This document shows, in pieces, positions 1 through 9,538 of a DNA stretch of 64,000 nucleotides (within the stretch, counting starts at the first letter, position 1; each line of letters begins with the position of its first letter). Under the pieces are notes generated by a model. The model searched no databases, had not been told where the DNA came from, and saw nothing but the letters and a program-made list of their open reading frames with translations. Source of the stretch: Billgrantia desiderata (GTDB lineage: Bacteria; Pseudomonadota; Gammaproteobacteria; Pseudomonadales; Halomonadaceae); NCBI GenBank assembly GCA_011742915.1, contig JAAQTN010000021.1, positions 1 to 64,000 of the forward strand, given 5' to 3'. The position numbers and the translations under genes were made by a program.

Positions 1-180
1 GCCTTGAAATGGTGTGACTTCTCACCACCTCATCGACAAGCGCCCACATGAATTACCTGATCGATTGTTAAAGAGCGGCTCCTTTTCTCTTCAAGCCTCA
101 GCCTGAAGCGCGGAGCGTCTCGCTTGCTGTCGCGGCCGCCGATCCAGGGATCGAGGGGCCTCGCCAGCGCCCTGCGAGGA
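1..180 (-). other. Leader of a ribosomal RNA operon (boxA), 16S gene lies left of the window
   Basis: Read on the minus strand, positions 64-76 give GCTCTTTAACAAT, the boxA antitermination element of gammaproteobacterial rRNA leaders. It is followed by a segment resembling the E. coli leader (ATCAGGTAATTCATGTGGGCGC). Two strong promoters lie just upstream on the same strand. The 16S rRNA itself is not in the window, so its presence to the left is inferred. No protein gene is supported in 1-666. Confidence 0.8.
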
Positions 181-186
181 AGGCGT

Positions 187-214
187 ATTCTACTGAAGCG
201 CCGGAGTTTGTCAA
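187..214 (-). promoter_or_regulatory. rrn promoter P2 (sigma-70)
   Basis: On the minus strand there is a perfect TTGACA -35 (209-214), a 16-nt spacer and TAGAAT as the -10 (187-192). It sits about 110 nt upstream of boxA. The short 16-bp spacer and near-consensus hexamers are typical of rRNA promoters. Confidence 0.75.
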
Positions 215-312
215 CTCTCTTCGGGGCCGTCACCGAGGTGATCCTGACCGCGAAGACCAGCCGGAGCCGGCGACCGCAAGCCCGTTGCCGGACCCGCTTT
301 CGAGTGGGGCGC

Positions 313-340
313 ATTCTACCGAATCCGCCGTGGGCGTCAA
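313..340 (-). promoter_or_regulatory. rrn promoter P1 (sigma-70) with A/T-rich upstream element
   Basis: On the minus strand: TTGACG (335-340), a 16-nt spacer, and TAGAAT (313-318). The bases immediately upstream of the -35 (341-360) are A/T-rich (AAAATTCTCA), as expected of an UP element. Its -10 and spacer length match those of P2 126 nt downstream, so these are tandem rrn promoters. Confidence 0.75.
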
Positions 341-532
341 GTGAGAATTTTGCGAAACGAGCCGAAAAATCCAAACCGGGACAACCACTTACCACTCTTC
401 CCACCGCCTGCGACGTTGCCCGTCACCGGCAGCGGATGCGTACTTTACGGTTTTCCCCCGGGCCCCGCAAGGGGCGGCGGGAAAAATATTTCAGGGGCGT
501 GACCGAGCGGTGACGCTACGCGGGCGGACGAG

Positions 533-569
533 CTATCCACAGGCGCTCGCAGCGAGGGGCTGTGGATGG
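533..569. repeat. Inverted ATCCACAG / CTGTGGAT pair resembling two DnaA boxes
   Basis: ATCCACAG (535-542) and CTGTGGAT (560-567) are perfect inverted arms, with a small internal hairpin CGCT-CGC-AGCG between them. Position 533-541, CTATCCACA, differs from the DnaA box TTATCCACA at one base; the other arm differs at two. The function is unknown. It lies about 190 nt upstream of rrn P1. Confidence 0.4.
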
Positions 570-593
570 TTTGCCACCCAGGGCGAAGACGAC

Positions 594-616
594 GACGCCC
601 GCACGAGGCGGGCGTC
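594..616 (-). terminator. Hairpin downstream of tyrS
   Basis: A 9-bp perfect stem GACGCCCGC/GCGGGCGTC with a 5-nt loop lies 50 nt past the tyrS stop codon. The minus strand lacks a strong U-tract (CGTCGTCTTC follows), so this is a weak intrinsic terminator or simply a 3'-end hairpin. Confidence 0.45.
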
Positions 617-666
617 GGTAGAGCAACTGACTTGTCATCGGTTGGCCTGAGAGCCGGTGGAATGAC

Positions 667-1866
667 TCAGCGTAGCGTCACCCGGGCATAGCGCTTCTTG
701 CCGGCCTGGATCACGTAGCTCTTGCCGGTGTCGAGCATGGCATCCTTGGCGACGACCTCGCCGTCGACCTTGACCCGGCCGTTGCCCAGCATGTCCTTGG
801 CCTGGGCGCTGTTGTTGGCCAGACCCGCCCGATTGAGCACCGCAGCGATGGGCGCCTGGGCGCTGCCCTCGAAGTCGACCTCCACCTCGGGCAGGTCTGC
901 GGGCAGCTCGCCTTCGGCCAGGCGGTTACCGGCCGACTTGTGGGCATTGGCCGCGGCCTCTTCGCCGTGGTAGCGGCCGATCAGCTCGCGAGCGAGGATC
1001 ATCTTGATGTCGCGCGGGTTGGCACCGGCCTCGACGTCGCGCTTGAGCGTCTCGATCTCTTCATTCGATTTCAACGAGAGCAGCTCGAAGTAGCGCCACA
1101 TCAGGCTGTCGGGCATGGAGACGAGCTTGTTGAACATCGAACCCGGCGCCTCGTCGACGCCGACGTAGTTGCCCAGCGACTTCGACATCTTCTGCACGCC
1201 GTCGAGCCCCTCGAGCAGTGGCATGGTGATGACCACCTGCGGCTCCATGCCGAAGTGCTTCTGGATCTCGCGCCCCATCAGCAGGTTGAACTTCTGGTCG
1301 GTGCCGCCCATCTCGACGTCGGCCTCGAGCGCCACGGAGTCGTAGCCCTGCACCAGCGGGTAGAGGAACTCGTGGATGGAGATCGGCTGGCCCGACTTGT
1401 AGCGCTTGTCGAAGTCGTCGCGCTCGAGCATGCGCGCCACGGTGCTCTGGGCGGCCAGCTCGATCATCTTGGCCGCGGTGAGCTGGCTGAACCACTCGGA
1501 GTTGAAGCGCACCTCGGTCTTTTCAGGATCGAGGATCTTGAACACCTGCTCCTTGTAGGTCTGGGCATTGACCCGGACCTCTTCCTCGGTGAGCGGCTTG
1601 CGGGTGACGTTCTTGCCGGTGGGATCGCCGATGCGACCGGTGAAGTCGCCGATCAGGAAGATGATCTGGTGGCCGAGATCCTGGAACTGGCGCATCTTGG
1701 TCAGCAGCACGCTGTGGCCGAGGTGCAGGTCGGGAGCGGTGGGATCGAAGCCCGCCTTGATGCGCAGCTTGCGGCCGGACTCGAGCTTCTTGATCAGCTC
1801 GTCCTCCAGCAGGATCTCCTGGGTGCCTCGTTTCAGCAGCGCCAGCGCGCTTGCGACCTCACTCAT
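667..1866 (-). CDS. tyrS: Tyrosyl-tRNA synthetase
   Basis: Class I aminoacyl-tRNA synthetase that charges tRNA-Tyr with tyrosine in the cytoplasm. The 399-residue protein has the HIGH-type motif HLGH at residues 48-51 and KMSKS at 226-230. It ends in an S4-type RNA-binding domain ([20 protein letters not shown] region). The length and motif pattern fit the shorter, second bacterial TyrRS type rather than the E. coli 424-residue form. The reading frame is open upstream to 2280, but the ATG at 1866 follows a GGGAG ribosome site and begins the conserved sequence, so it is preferred. It is transcribed towards the rrn promoters and divergently from anmK. Confidence 0.95.
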   Translation of the reverse strand: MSEVASALALLKRGTQEILLEDELIKKLESGRKLRIKAGFDPTAPDLHLGHSVLLTKMRQFQDLGHQIIFLIGDFTGRIGDPTGKNVTRKPLTEEEVRVNAQTYKEQVFKILDPEKTEVRFNSEWFSQLTAAKMIELAAQSTVARMLERDDFDKRYKSGQPISIHEFLYPLVQGYDSVALEADVEMGGTDQKFNLLMGREIQKHFGMEPQVVITMPLLEGLDGVQKMSKSLGNYVGVDEAPGSMFNKLVSMPDSLMWRYFELLSLKSNEEIETLKRDVEAGANPRDIKMILARELIGRYHGEEAAANAHKSAGNRLAEGELPADLPEVEVDFEGSAQAPIAAVLNRAGLANNSAQAKDMLGNGRVKVDGEVVAKDAMLDTGKSYVIQAGKKRYARVTLR

Positions 1867-1981
1867 CGTCTCCCACTCCAAATACGTTGATCGCCCTTGC
1901 GGGCAGGGTCCATCGAATGGGGCACGATGGTAGCATGACTTGATGCCTCGCGGTCCCCCCAGCCTAAGGGAGAAAATAGAG

Positions 1982-3112
1982 ATGGCACTGTTCGTGGGCC
2001 TGATGTCCGGCACCAGCCTGGACGGCATCGATGCCGCCCTGATCGAGATCGACGCCGCAGGGAGGGCGCGCCTGCTCGCCAGCCACGCCGAGCCGATGCC
2101 CGAAGCGCTGCGTGAGCTCCTGCTGAGGCTATGCCAAGCCGAGCGGATCGCCTTCGCCGAGCTGGCCGGCGCCGAGGATGCCTTCTGCCGGCTCCAGGCC
2201 GCTGCGGTCGGACACCTGCTCGCCGGCAATGGCATCGCCACCGGGCAGATCGCCGCCATCGGCAGCCACGGCCAGACCATCGAGCATGCGCCCTGGGGCC
2301 ACGCCGAAGGGCCGGCCTATACCCTGCAGCTCGACAACCCCAGCCTGCTGGCCGAGCTGACCGGCTGCACGGTGGTGGCGGACTTCCGCCGCCGCGATCT
2401 GGCCGCCGGCGGTCAGGCCGCCCCGCTGGCGCCGGCCTTTCACGAGGCGCTGTTCCGGCGTGCGGGGCAGTGGCAGCTGGTGCTCAACCTGGGCGGTTTC
2501 GCCAACCTGACCCTGCTGCCACCCGCGGAAAGCGAGGCCGAGGTGATCGGCTTCGATACCGGCCCGGCCAACGCGCTGCTGGATGCCTGGCACGCCCGCC
2601 ATCGCGGCGGCCGCTACGACCCCGAGGGCGCCTGGGCCGCCTCGGGCCAGGTGGACGACACCCTGCTGGAGCGCCTGCTTGCCGAGCCGTTCTTCCATCG
2701 CCCGCCGCCGCGCAGTACCGGGCGCGAGGTGTTCCACCTCGACTGGCTCGCAGGTCACCTCACGGGTAAGGAGCGTCCTGCTGACGTGCAGGCGACCCTG
2801 GCGGAGCTGACCGCCACCAGCGTGGCCCTGGGCATCGAGATGGCACGCGAGCTGGCCGGCGCGCCTCCGGCCTCGGCGCTGATCCCGTGTGGCGGCGGCG
2901 CCCACAACGGCGATCTGCTCGGCCGCCTGGCCCGCCACCTGCCGGAAACCGCCCTGGTACCCAGCAGCGACTGGGGATGGCCGGCCGACTGGCTGGAAGC
3001 CGGCGCCTTCGCCTGGCTCGCCTGGCGTCGCCTGGAGGGATTGCCCGGCAATCTGCCCAGCGTCACCGGCGCCGCCGGCCCGCGCATCCTCGGTGGCGTC
3101 TACGCGCCGTAA
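1982..3112 (+). CDS. anmK: Anhydro-N-acetylmuramic acid kinase
   Basis: Phosphorylates and opens 1,6-anhydro-MurNAc to MurNAc-6-phosphate during cell-wall recycling. The 376-residue product carries the family N-terminus [15 protein letters not shown], the GSHGQTIEH segment, [14 protein letters not shown] and a C-terminal CGGGAHN motif. Its length matches the family (about 370). The ATG at 1982 follows AAGGGAG at a good distance; a longer frame from 1940 adds 14 residues with no family support. It is divergent from tyrS and convergent with pilU, only 13 bases before the pilU stop. Confidence 0.93.
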   Translation: MALFVGLMSGTSLDGIDAALIEIDAAGRARLLASHAEPMPEALRELLLRLCQAERIAFAELAGAEDAFCRLQAAAVGHLLAGNGIATGQIAAIGSHGQTIEHAPWGHAEGPAYTLQLDNPSLLAELTGCTVVADFRRRDLAAGGQAAPLAPAFHEALFRRAGQWQLVLNLGGFANLTLLPPAESEAEVIGFDTGPANALLDAWHARHRGGRYDPEGAWAASGQVDDTLLERLLAEPFFHRPPPRSTGREVFHLDWLAGHLTGKERPADVQATLAELTATSVALGIEMARELAGAPPASALIPCGGGAHNGDLLGRLARHLPETALVPSSDWGWPADWLEAGAFAWLAWRRLEGLPGNLPSVTGAAGPRILGGVYAP

Positions 3113-3125
3113 ATTTTATTCAAGG

Positions 3126-4268
3126 CTAAAAGTCGTCGTCGTCGCGCAGCGACAGCCTCTGCGCGGACTCCTGCGCCTTGGCCAGCACGTCGCTCTTCTC
3201 GTCGCCGTACTTGATCATCATGCGCAGCTCGTTGGCCGAGTCGGCGTGCACCATGGCCACCTCCTCGCTGATCCTGCCCGCCTTGTAGAGGTCGTACAGG
3301 GCCTGGTCGAAGGTCTGCATGCCTTGGTCACGGGAGCGGCCCATGACGTTCTTGATCTCGCCCACGTCGCCCTTGCGGATGAGGTCGGCGATCAGGGGCG
3401 TGCGCAGCAGGATCTCGATGGCCGGGCAGCGCCCGCCGTCGCGAGTGGGCAGCAGCTGCTGGGCGACGATGGCGTGCAGGTTGAGCGACAGATCGAGCCA
3501 GATCTGCTCGTGGCGCTCGTGGGGGAAGAAGTGAATGATGCGGTCCAGCGCCTGGTTGGCGTTGTTGGCATGCAGCGTGGCCAGGCACAGGTGGCCGGTC
3601 TCGGCGAAGGTCAGGGCGTGTTCCATGGTCTCGCGGGTGCGCACCTCGCCGATCAGCACCACGTCCGGCGCCTGACGCAGGGTGTTCTTCAGCGCCACCT
3701 CGAACGACTCGGTGTCGATGCCCACCTCACGCTGATTGATGATCGCCTTCTTGTGCGGATGCACGTACTCGATGGGATCCTCGACGCTGATGATGTGGCC
3801 GCCCACGGTCTCGTTGCGCTGCTGGATCATCGACGCCAGGGTGGTCGACTTGCCGGTACCGGTACCGCCCACCACGAATACCAGCCCGCGCTTGAGATTG
3901 GCCAGCTCGCCCAGTTGCGGCGGCAACGAGAGTTCCTCCAGGTGAGGAATCTCGTAGGCGATGCGCCGAATGACCATGGCCAACTGGTTGCGCTGCTGGA
4001 AGGCGCTGACCCGAAAGCGGCCTCGCCCGCTGAGACTCAGGGCGAAATTGGCCTCACGCTCCTGCGCGAAGCGCTCCTTGAGCCCTTCGGGCACGGCCAC
4101 GTTGACCAGCTCGCGCACCTGCTCCACCGAGAGCCGCTGGTCGCCCAGCGCGGTGAGCTTGCCGGCGGTCTTGATGGTAGGCGGTGCCTGGACAGAGATC
4201 AGCAGGTCCGAGGCCTCCTGCCGGGCCATGATGTCGAGCAGCTGCTCCAGCCATTCCTGTGCTTTCAT
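3126..4268 (-). CDS. pilU: Type IV pilus retraction ATPase PilU
   Basis: Accessory retraction motor ATPase working with PilT at the base of type IV pili. The 380-residue protein has an N-terminal PAS-like/N2 region, Walker A GGTGTGKST at 134-142, a Walker B/His-box region (VVLIGEVRTRETMEHAL) and the secretion-ATPase signature. It is longer than PilT and has PLIADLIRKGDVGEIKNVM where PilT has its conserved AxRNLIR motif, which separates it from PilT. It starts 32 bases after the pilT stop, so the two form a pilTU operon. It ends in an acidic DDDDF tail. Confidence 0.93.
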   Translation of the reverse strand: MKAQEWLEQLLDIMARQEASDLLISVQAPPTIKTAGKLTALGDQRLSVEQVRELVNVAVPEGLKERFAQEREANFALSLSGRGRFRVSAFQQRNQLAMVIRRIAYEIPHLEELSLPPQLGELANLKRGLVFVVGGTGTGKSTTLASMIQQRNETVGGHIISVEDPIEYVHPHKKAIINQREVGIDTESFEVALKNTLRQAPDVVLIGEVRTRETMEHALTFAETGHLCLATLHANNANQALDRIIHFFPHERHEQIWLDLSLNLHAIVAQQLLPTRDGGRCPAIEILLRTPLIADLIRKGDVGEIKNVMGRSRDQGMQTFDQALYDLYKAGRISEEVAMVHADSANELRMMIKYGDEKSDVLAKAQESAQRLSLRDDDDF

Positions 4269-4300
4269 CTCCCCACCCCCTTGTCGTCATTATCGAACAC

Positions 4301-5335
4301 TCAGCCGGTCAGCGCGCTCTTGGCGCGGGCCTGGGCTTCATCGCGATTGACCACGTTCTCCGCCACCAGCTTGGCCAGCGCGGCGTCGAGGGTCTGCATG
4401 CCGATGTTGCCGCCGGTCTGGATGGCCGAGTAGATCTGCGCCACCTTGTCCTCGCGGATCAGGTTGCGTACCGCCGCATTGGCGATGAGGATCTCGTGGG
4501 CGGCCACGCGCCCGCCGCTGCGCCGTTTGAGCAGGGTCTGGGAAATCACCGCCTGCAGCGACTCCGACAGCATCGAACGCACCATGGCTTTCTCTTCGCC
4601 GGGGAAGACGTCGATGATCCGGTCGATGGTCTTGGCCGCCGAGGTGGTGTGCAGGGTGCCGAACACCAGATGGCCCGTCTCGGCGGCGGTGAGCGCCAGG
4701 CGGATGGTCTCGAGATCGCGCATCTCGCCCACCAGGATCACGTCGGGATCCTCGCGCAGGGCGCTGCGCAGCGCCTGGGCGAAGCCGTGGGTGTCGCGAT
4801 GCACCTCGCGCTGGTTGATCAGGCAGCGCTTGCTGCGATGGACGAATTCCACCGGGTCCTCGATGGTCAGGATATGGTCGTAACGGTGATCGTTGATATA
4901 GTCGATCATGGCGGCCAGGGTGGTGCTCTTGCCCGAGCCGGTAGGGCCGGTGACCAGCACCAGTCCGCGGGGCAGCAGGGCAAGTCGGCGGAAGACCTCA
5001 CCCAGCCCCAGGTCCTCCATGGTCAGCACTTCGCTGGGAATGGTACGGAATACCGCGCCGGCTCCACGCGCCTGATTGAAGGCGTTGACACGAAAGCGCG
5101 CCACCCCCGGAACCTCGAAGGAGAAGTCGGTCTCGAAGAACTCCTCGTAGTCACGGCGCTGGCGGTCGCCCATGATGTCGTAGATCAGCTTGCGGACTTC
5201 CTTGTCGTCCATGGCCGGCACATTGAGACGGCGAATGTCGCCATCGACGCGAATCATCGGCGGCAGGCCGGCCGACAGGTGCAGATCGGAGGCGTTCTGT
5301 TTTGCCGAGAACGCCAGCAGTTCGGTAATATCCAT
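4301..5335 (-). CDS. pilT: Type IV pilus twitching-motility ATPase PilT
   Basis: Hexameric ATPase that depolymerises type IV pilin and drives retraction and twitching. It has 344 residues with Walker A GPTGSGKST at 130-138, a Walker B region (VILVGEMRDLETIRLAL) and the PilT C-terminal motif AAVRNLIREDKVAQI. The chosen ATG at 5335 has GCAGGGGA upstream and begins the conserved MDITELLAFS. The frame extends to 5605, but that part overlaps divergent yggS and lacks homology. The neighbours yggS-proC-yggT are the usual Pseudomonas-type context. A pilus presumably encoded elsewhere is needed for its function. Confidence 0.95.
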   Translation of the reverse strand: MDITELLAFSAKQNASDLHLSAGLPPMIRVDGDIRRLNVPAMDDKEVRKLIYDIMGDRQRRDYEEFFETDFSFEVPGVARFRVNAFNQARGAGAVFRTIPSEVLTMEDLGLGEVFRRLALLPRGLVLVTGPTGSGKSTTLAAMIDYINDHRYDHILTIEDPVEFVHRSKRCLINQREVHRDTHGFAQALRSALREDPDVILVGEMRDLETIRLALTAAETGHLVFGTLHTTSAAKTIDRIIDVFPGEEKAMVRSMLSESLQAVISQTLLKRRSGGRVAAHEILIANAAVRNLIREDKVAQIYSAIQTGGNIGMQTLDAALAKLVAENVVNRDEAQARAKSALTG

Positions 5336-5403
5336 GCGATTCCCCTGCTCCCGATTAAGGTTCCAGCGAGTATGACAGACCTTGCGGACATGAAGGACTT
5401 CAT

Positions 5404-6123
5404 GTGGCTGAGATGACGGATACCATGCTTTCCGAGTCGCTGGCCAGCGCTCGGCGACGTTTGGCCGCCGCCCTGTCGGCGGCCGAACGCGCACCCGATG
5501 CGGCCCGGCTGCTGGCCGTGAGCAAGACCAAGCCGGCCGACATGATTCGCGCAGCGTGGCAGCTCGGCCAGCGGGAATTCGGCGAGAACTACGTCCAGGA
5601 AGCACTGGAGAAGCAGACCGAACTGGCCGACCTGAAGGGCATCGTGTGGCACTTCATCGGCCCGCTGCAGGCCAACAAGACCCGCGCGGTGGCCGAGCAC
5701 TTCGACTGGGTGCACAGCGTCGACCGCGAGAAGATCGCCCGGCGCCTGAACGACCAGCGCCCCGAGGCACTGGGCCCGCTCGAGGTCTGCCTGCAGGTCA
5801 ACGTCAGCGACGAGGCCAGCAAGTCGGGCGTGGCCTTCGCCGAGCTGGAAAGCCTGGCGCAAGCGGTGGTCTCACTGCCACGCTTGCGTCTGCGCGGGCT
5901 GATGGCCATTCCGGCCCCGGCGGCAACCATGGCCGCGCAGCGAGCCCCGCTGGCACGCCTGCGCCAGGCCCTAGAAGCGCTACGCAAGCGCTTCCCCGAG
6001 GCCCCGCTGGACACCCTGTCGATGGGCATGAGCGACGACCTGGAAGCCGCCATTCTCGAGGGCGCCACCCTGGTACGACTGGGCACGGCCATTTTCGGCG
6101 CACGGGACACATCGCGTCGCTAG
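5404..6123 (+). CDS. yggS: PLP homeostasis protein (YggS/PLPBP family)
   Basis: Single-domain pyridoxal-phosphate protein with the alanine-racemase N-terminal TIM-barrel fold. It buffers PLP and affects amino-acid metabolism but is not known as an enzyme. The PLP lysine is K41 in LLAVSKTKP, followed by GENYVQE and the C-terminal LSMGMSDDLEAAI phosphate-binding region; about 239 residues. GTG at 5404 is taken as the start because AAGGA (5393-5397) is well spaced; ATG at 5413 is the alternative, but its spacing is poor. It heads the rightward yggS-proC-yggT-metXW series and is divergent from pilT. Confidence 0.9.
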   Translation: MAEMTDTMLSESLASARRRLAAALSAAERAPDAARLLAVSKTKPADMIRAAWQLGQREFGENYVQEALEKQTELADLKGIVWHFIGPLQANKTRAVAEHFDWVHSVDREKIARRLNDQRPEALGPLEVCLQVNVSDEASKSGVAFAELESLAQAVVSLPRLRLRGLMAIPAPAATMAAQRAPLARLRQALEALRKRFPEAPLDTLSMGMSDDLEAAILEGATLVRLGTAIFGARDTSRR

Positions 6124-6180
6124 ACGCACTCGCACCGGCACACGGCCGGTCGCTGGATAACAGAAGAAGGACGAATCGCA

Positions 6181-7005
6181 ATGGCCAGCAGAGTCACCTT
6201 CATCGGCGCAGGCAACATGGCCAGCGCCATCATCGGCGGCATGATCGACAACGGCCACCCGGCCACCGCCATCACCGCCACCTCGCCCAGCGATGCCTTC
6301 CTGGCGCCGGTGCACGAGCGCTACGGCATTCGCACCAACACCGACAACCAGGCCGCGGTGCGTGATGCCGACATCGTGGTGCTGGCAGTGAAGCCTCAGG
6401 TCATGCGCGAGGTCTGCGAAGGACTGCGCGACACCCTGCAGCGCCAGCGCCCGCTGATCATCTCGGTGGCGGCGGGACTCACCGCCGAGTCGCTGCAGGC
6501 CTGGATGGGTGGCGGCCTGCCGCTGGTGCGCTGCATGCCCAACACGCCGTCGCTGGTCGGCGCCGGCGCCGCCGGCCTGTACGCCACTGCCGAAGTGAGC
6601 GACGAGCAGCGCGCCCAGGCCACCGAGCTGCTCGAGGCCGTGGGTCTGGTCGAGTGGGTCGAGCAGGAAGCGCTGCTGGATGCCGTGACCGCCGTTTCCG
6701 GCAGCGGCCCGGCCTACTTCTTCCTGATGTTCGAAGCCATGGAAGAGGCTGGTGTCAAGCTCGGTCTGCCGGCCGAGACGGCGCGGCGACTGGCGATCCA
6801 GACGGCGCTCGGCGCGGCGCGCATGGCACAGCAGAGCGAGCTCACCCCGGACCGCCTCAAGCGCAACGTGATGTCTCCCGGCGGCACCACCGAGCGTGCC
6901 GTGGAGCACATGGAGCAGGCCGGCCTGCGCGGCATCGTGGCCGACGCCATGGACGCCTGCGCCGCCCGCGCCCGGGAGATGGCCGAAGAGCTCGGCCAGC
7001 GATAG
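6181..7005 (+). CDS. proC: Pyrroline-5-carboxylate reductase
   Basis: Last step of proline synthesis: NAD(P)H reduction of pyrroline-5-carboxylate. The 274-residue protein starts with the dinucleotide-binding motif FIGAGNMASAI. It has VRCMPNTPSLVGAGAAG and the ProC signature region TAVSGSGPAYFFLMFEAMEEAG, ending with MSPGGTTERAVE. GAAGGACGAATCGCA precedes the ATG. It is 57 bases after yggS, in the same operon. A 9-bp hairpin and a repeated CGATAGTCTT lie directly after its stop, before yggT. Confidence 0.95.
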   Translation: MASRVTFIGAGNMASAIIGGMIDNGHPATAITATSPSDAFLAPVHERYGIRTNTDNQAAVRDADIVVLAVKPQVMREVCEGLRDTLQRQRPLIISVAAGLTAESLQAWMGGGLPLVRCMPNTPSLVGAGAAGLYATAEVSDEQRAQATELLEAVGLVEWVEQEALLDAVTAVSGSGPAYFFLMFEAMEEAGVKLGLPAETARRLAIQTALGAARMAQQSELTPDRLKRNVMSPGGTTERAVEHMEQAGLRGIVADAMDACAARAREMAEELGQR

Positions 7006-7031
7006 TCTTCTCGGCCAACGATAGTCTTTCA

Positions 7032-7056
7032 GGCCGCTCCCGCTGACGGAGCGGCC
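7032..7056 (+). other. Hairpin between proC and yggT
   Basis: GGCCGCTCC (7032-7040) pairs perfectly with GGAGCGGCC (7048-7056). The element CGATAGTCTT occurs twice just before it, once overlapping the proC stop. No U-tract follows, so it may be a processing or stability hairpin inside the operon rather than a terminator. Confidence 0.4.
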
Positions 7057-7081
7057 ATCTCGACGACATGGAGGAGCCCAC

Positions 7082-7672
7082 ATGGGCCAAATGGGAAATG
7101 CCGGCCTGCTGCTGGTCAACACCCTGATCAACATCTACCTGTTCCTGATGATGCTGCGCTTCCTGCTGCAGGCATCCCAGGCCGACTACTACAACCCCAT
7201 CAGCCAGTCGGTGGTGAAGATCACCCAGCCGGTGGTGCGCCCTTTCCAGGGCTTCCTCGGCCCGGTGCTGGGACGCTTCGACATGGCCACCCTGGCCGCG
7301 GCCTTCGTGCTCAAGGCGGTCAGCATCGTGGCGATCCTGCAGATCGCCGGCATCGGCATGCCGCCGCTCACCCAGGTGGCGATCGGCGCCATTGCGGCCA
7401 TCGCCAACGCCATTCTCAAGATCTACTTCTTCGCCCTGATCGTGATGATCATCCTGAGCTGGGTCGCGCCCAACGCCAGCCATCCTGGGGCGCTGCTGGT
7501 GATGCAGCTGGTGGAGCCGATCATGGCGCCGGTGCGCAAGGTCATTCCGCCGCTGGGCATGATCGACCTGTCGCCGATCGTGGTCTTCATCGCCATCAGC
7601 ATCGTCGATGGTATCGTGGTGGGCGCGCTGACCCGTGCCGCCGGCATTGCCGGCGCTCTGGTGGGGCTGTGA
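7082..7672 (+). CDS. yggT: YggT family inner-membrane protein
   Basis: Small integral membrane protein of the YGGT family, implicated elsewhere in osmotic or cation tolerance, with no defined biochemical activity. The 196 residues contain two copies of the YGGT unit (about 1-95 and 100-190). Each has two hydrophobic segments, and the loops read YNPISQSVVKITQPVVRPF and ASHPGALLVMQLVEPIMAPV. GGAGGAGCCCAC precedes the ATG at 7082. Linkage to proC/yggS is the conserved context. Confidence 0.9.
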   Translation: MGQMGNAGLLLVNTLINIYLFLMMLRFLLQASQADYYNPISQSVVKITQPVVRPFQGFLGPVLGRFDMATLAAAFVLKAVSIVAILQIAGIGMPPLTQVAIGAIAAIANAILKIYFFALIVMIILSWVAPNASHPGALLVMQLVEPIMAPVRKVIPPLGMIDLSPIVVFIAISIVDGIVVGALTRAAGIAGALVGL

Positions 7673-7720
7673 GCCACTGTCGCAGTGACGGACCTCAACG
7701 ACTGGACATGAAAAGACAAG

Positions 7721-8878
7721 ATGCCCGAGCTTCCCGATGACTCGGTCGGTCTGGTGACGCCGCAGACGGCGCACTTCGACGACCCCCTGGCCCTGGCCTG
7801 CGGCAGGACCCTGCCCGCCTACGATCTCGTCTACGAGACCTATGGCACGCTCAACGCCGAGCGTTCCAATGCGGTACTGATCTGCCATGCCCTGTCGGGA
7901 CACCATCATGCCGCCGGCTACCATGACGCCGACGAGCGCAAGCCCGGCTGGTGGGACGCCCATATCGGCCCGGGCAAGTCGATCGACACCAACCGCTTCT
8001 TCGTGGTGTCGCTGAACAACCTGGGCGGCTGTCACGGCAGCACGGGGCCGATCAGCACCAACCCCGCTACCGGGCGCCAGTGGGGGCCCGACTTCCCCAT
8101 GGTCACGGTGAGCGACTGGGTGCACAGCCAGGCGCGCCTGGCCGATCGCCTGGGCATCGAGCGCTTCGCCGCCGCCATCGGCGGCAGCCTCGGCGGCATG
8201 CAGGTGCTGCAGTGGACCCGCCTCTATCCCGAGCGGGTCGCCAACGCGGTGATCATTGCCGCCACGCCCAAGCTCTCGGCGCAGAACATCGCCTTCAACG
8301 AGGTGGCACGCCAGGCGATCCGCTCCGACCCGGACTTCCACGACGGCTGGTACGCCGAGCACGGTACCGCCCCCCGACGCGGCCTCAAGCTGGCACGCAT
8401 GGTGGGGCACATCACCTACCTCTCGGAAGATGCCATGGGCAGCAAGTTCGGCCGCGACCTGCGCAGCACGGACCTCAACTTCGGCTACGACGTGGAGTTT
8501 CAGGTCGAGTCCTACCTGCGCTACCAGGGCGACACCTTCTCCACCGCCTTCGACGCCAACACTTACCTGCTGATGACCAAGGCGCTGGACTACTTCGACC
8601 CGGCAGCGGAGCATGGCGGCGTGCTGGCCGAAGCCGTCGCTCCCTGTCAGTGTCCGTTCCTGGTGGTGAGCTTCACCAGCGACTGGCGCTTCCCGCCGTC
8701 ACGCTCCCGCGAGCTGGCCAATGCCCTGATTCGCGCCGGCAAGCGGGTGAGCTACGTCAACATCGACTCGCCCCACGGCCACGACGCCTTCCTGCTGCCG
8801 GAGCCGCGCTACCAGGCGGTGTTCGCCGCCTTCATGTCTCGCGTCGCCCGCGAGCTGGGCCTGGAGGAGACCGCATGA
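7721..8878 (+). CDS. metX: Homoserine O-acyltransferase MetX
   Basis: Acylates the homoserine hydroxyl as the first committed step of methionine synthesis. It is a 385-residue alpha/beta-hydrolase with the nucleophile elbow GGSLGGMQ (Ser156), catalytic Asp321 (SDWRFPPS) and His354 (HGHDAFLL), and the oxyanion-loop segment [11 protein letters not shown]. Acyl donor (acetyl- versus succinyl-CoA) cannot be settled by eye: Pseudomonas enzymes with this linkage to metW use succinyl-CoA. Its stop overlaps the metW start by 4 bases (ATGA), implying coupled translation. Confidence 0.93.
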   Translation: MPELPDDSVGLVTPQTAHFDDPLALACGRTLPAYDLVYETYGTLNAERSNAVLICHALSGHHHAAGYHDADERKPGWWDAHIGPGKSIDTNRFFVVSLNNLGGCHGSTGPISTNPATGRQWGPDFPMVTVSDWVHSQARLADRLGIERFAAAIGGSLGGMQVLQWTRLYPERVANAVIIAATPKLSAQNIAFNEVARQAIRSDPDFHDGWYAEHGTAPRRGLKLARMVGHITYLSEDAMGSKFGRDLRSTDLNFGYDVEFQVESYLRYQGDTFSTAFDANTYLLMTKALDYFDPAAEHGGVLAEAVAPCQCPFLVVSFTSDWRFPPSRSRELANALIRAGKRVSYVNIDSPHGHDAFLLPEPRYQAVFAAFMSRVARELGLEETA

Positions 8879-9480
8879 TGCGCGCCGACCTGGAGCTGAT
8901 TCATCGCTGGGTGCCCGAGGGTGCCCACATTCTCGACCTGGCCTGCGGCGACGGCACCCTGCTCGAAGCCCTGGCGCGCGACAAGGGCGTCACCGGCTAC
9001 GGCCTGGAGATCGACCCGGCCGGCATCACGGCCTGTATCGCCAAGGGCGTCAACGTCATCGAGCAGAACCTCGACGAGGGGCTGGTCCACTTCGAGGACG
9101 ACACCTACGATCTGGTGGTCATGACCCAGGCGCTGCAGGCCCTGCGCCGCCCCGACCGCATGCTCGACGAGATGCTGCGGGTGGCCAACGAGTGCATCAT
9201 CACTTTCCCCAACTTCGCCTACTGGCGCCACCGGGTGCACCTGGGCATTCGCGGCTACATGCCGGTCTCCAAGTCGCTGCCCCATGCCTGGTACGATACG
9301 CCCAACATCCATCTCTCGACCTTCAACGACTTCGAGCACCTGTGTCGCGAGAAGGGGGTGCACATCACCGACCGTGCCGTGGGCATCGGCGATCACGAAG
9401 GCCACTGGGCCACCCGGCTGCGGCCCAACCTGTTCGGCGAGATCGCGATCTTTCGCGTCGCACGCCAGGAGCGCCGCTGA
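8875..9480 (+). CDS. metW: MetW, methionine-biosynthesis methyltransferase-like protein
   Basis: SAM-dependent methyltransferase-fold protein encoded next to metX in proteobacteria; it is required with MetX for homoserine acylation in several species. The 201-residue protein has motif I as [15 protein letters not shown], an acidic motif II (YGLEIDPAG), and the MetW-typical [12 protein letters not shown] and [12 protein letters not shown] segments. The ATG at 8875 overlaps the metX TGA and follows GGAGGA; an ATG at 8878 is also possible. Confidence 0.92.
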   Translation: MMRADLELIHRWVPEGAHILDLACGDGTLLEALARDKGVTGYGLEIDPAGITACIAKGVNVIEQNLDEGLVHFEDDTYDLVVMTQALQALRRPDRMLDEMLRVANECIITFPNFAYWRHRVHLGIRGYMPVSKSLPHAWYDTPNIHLSTFNDFEHLCREKGVHITDRAVGIGDHEGHWATRLRPNLFGEIAIFRVARQERR

Positions 9481-9538
9481 GGCCGAATCGCGGGTCCGCC
9501 ATTTCAAGGCAGGCCCGCCACTTCAAGGAGAGAGTGCC

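Noticed and set aside
5336-5605. Longer N-terminus for PilT.
   Set aside because: It overlaps divergent yggS and lacks PilT similarity; the ATG at 5335 has a ribosome site and the conserved start.
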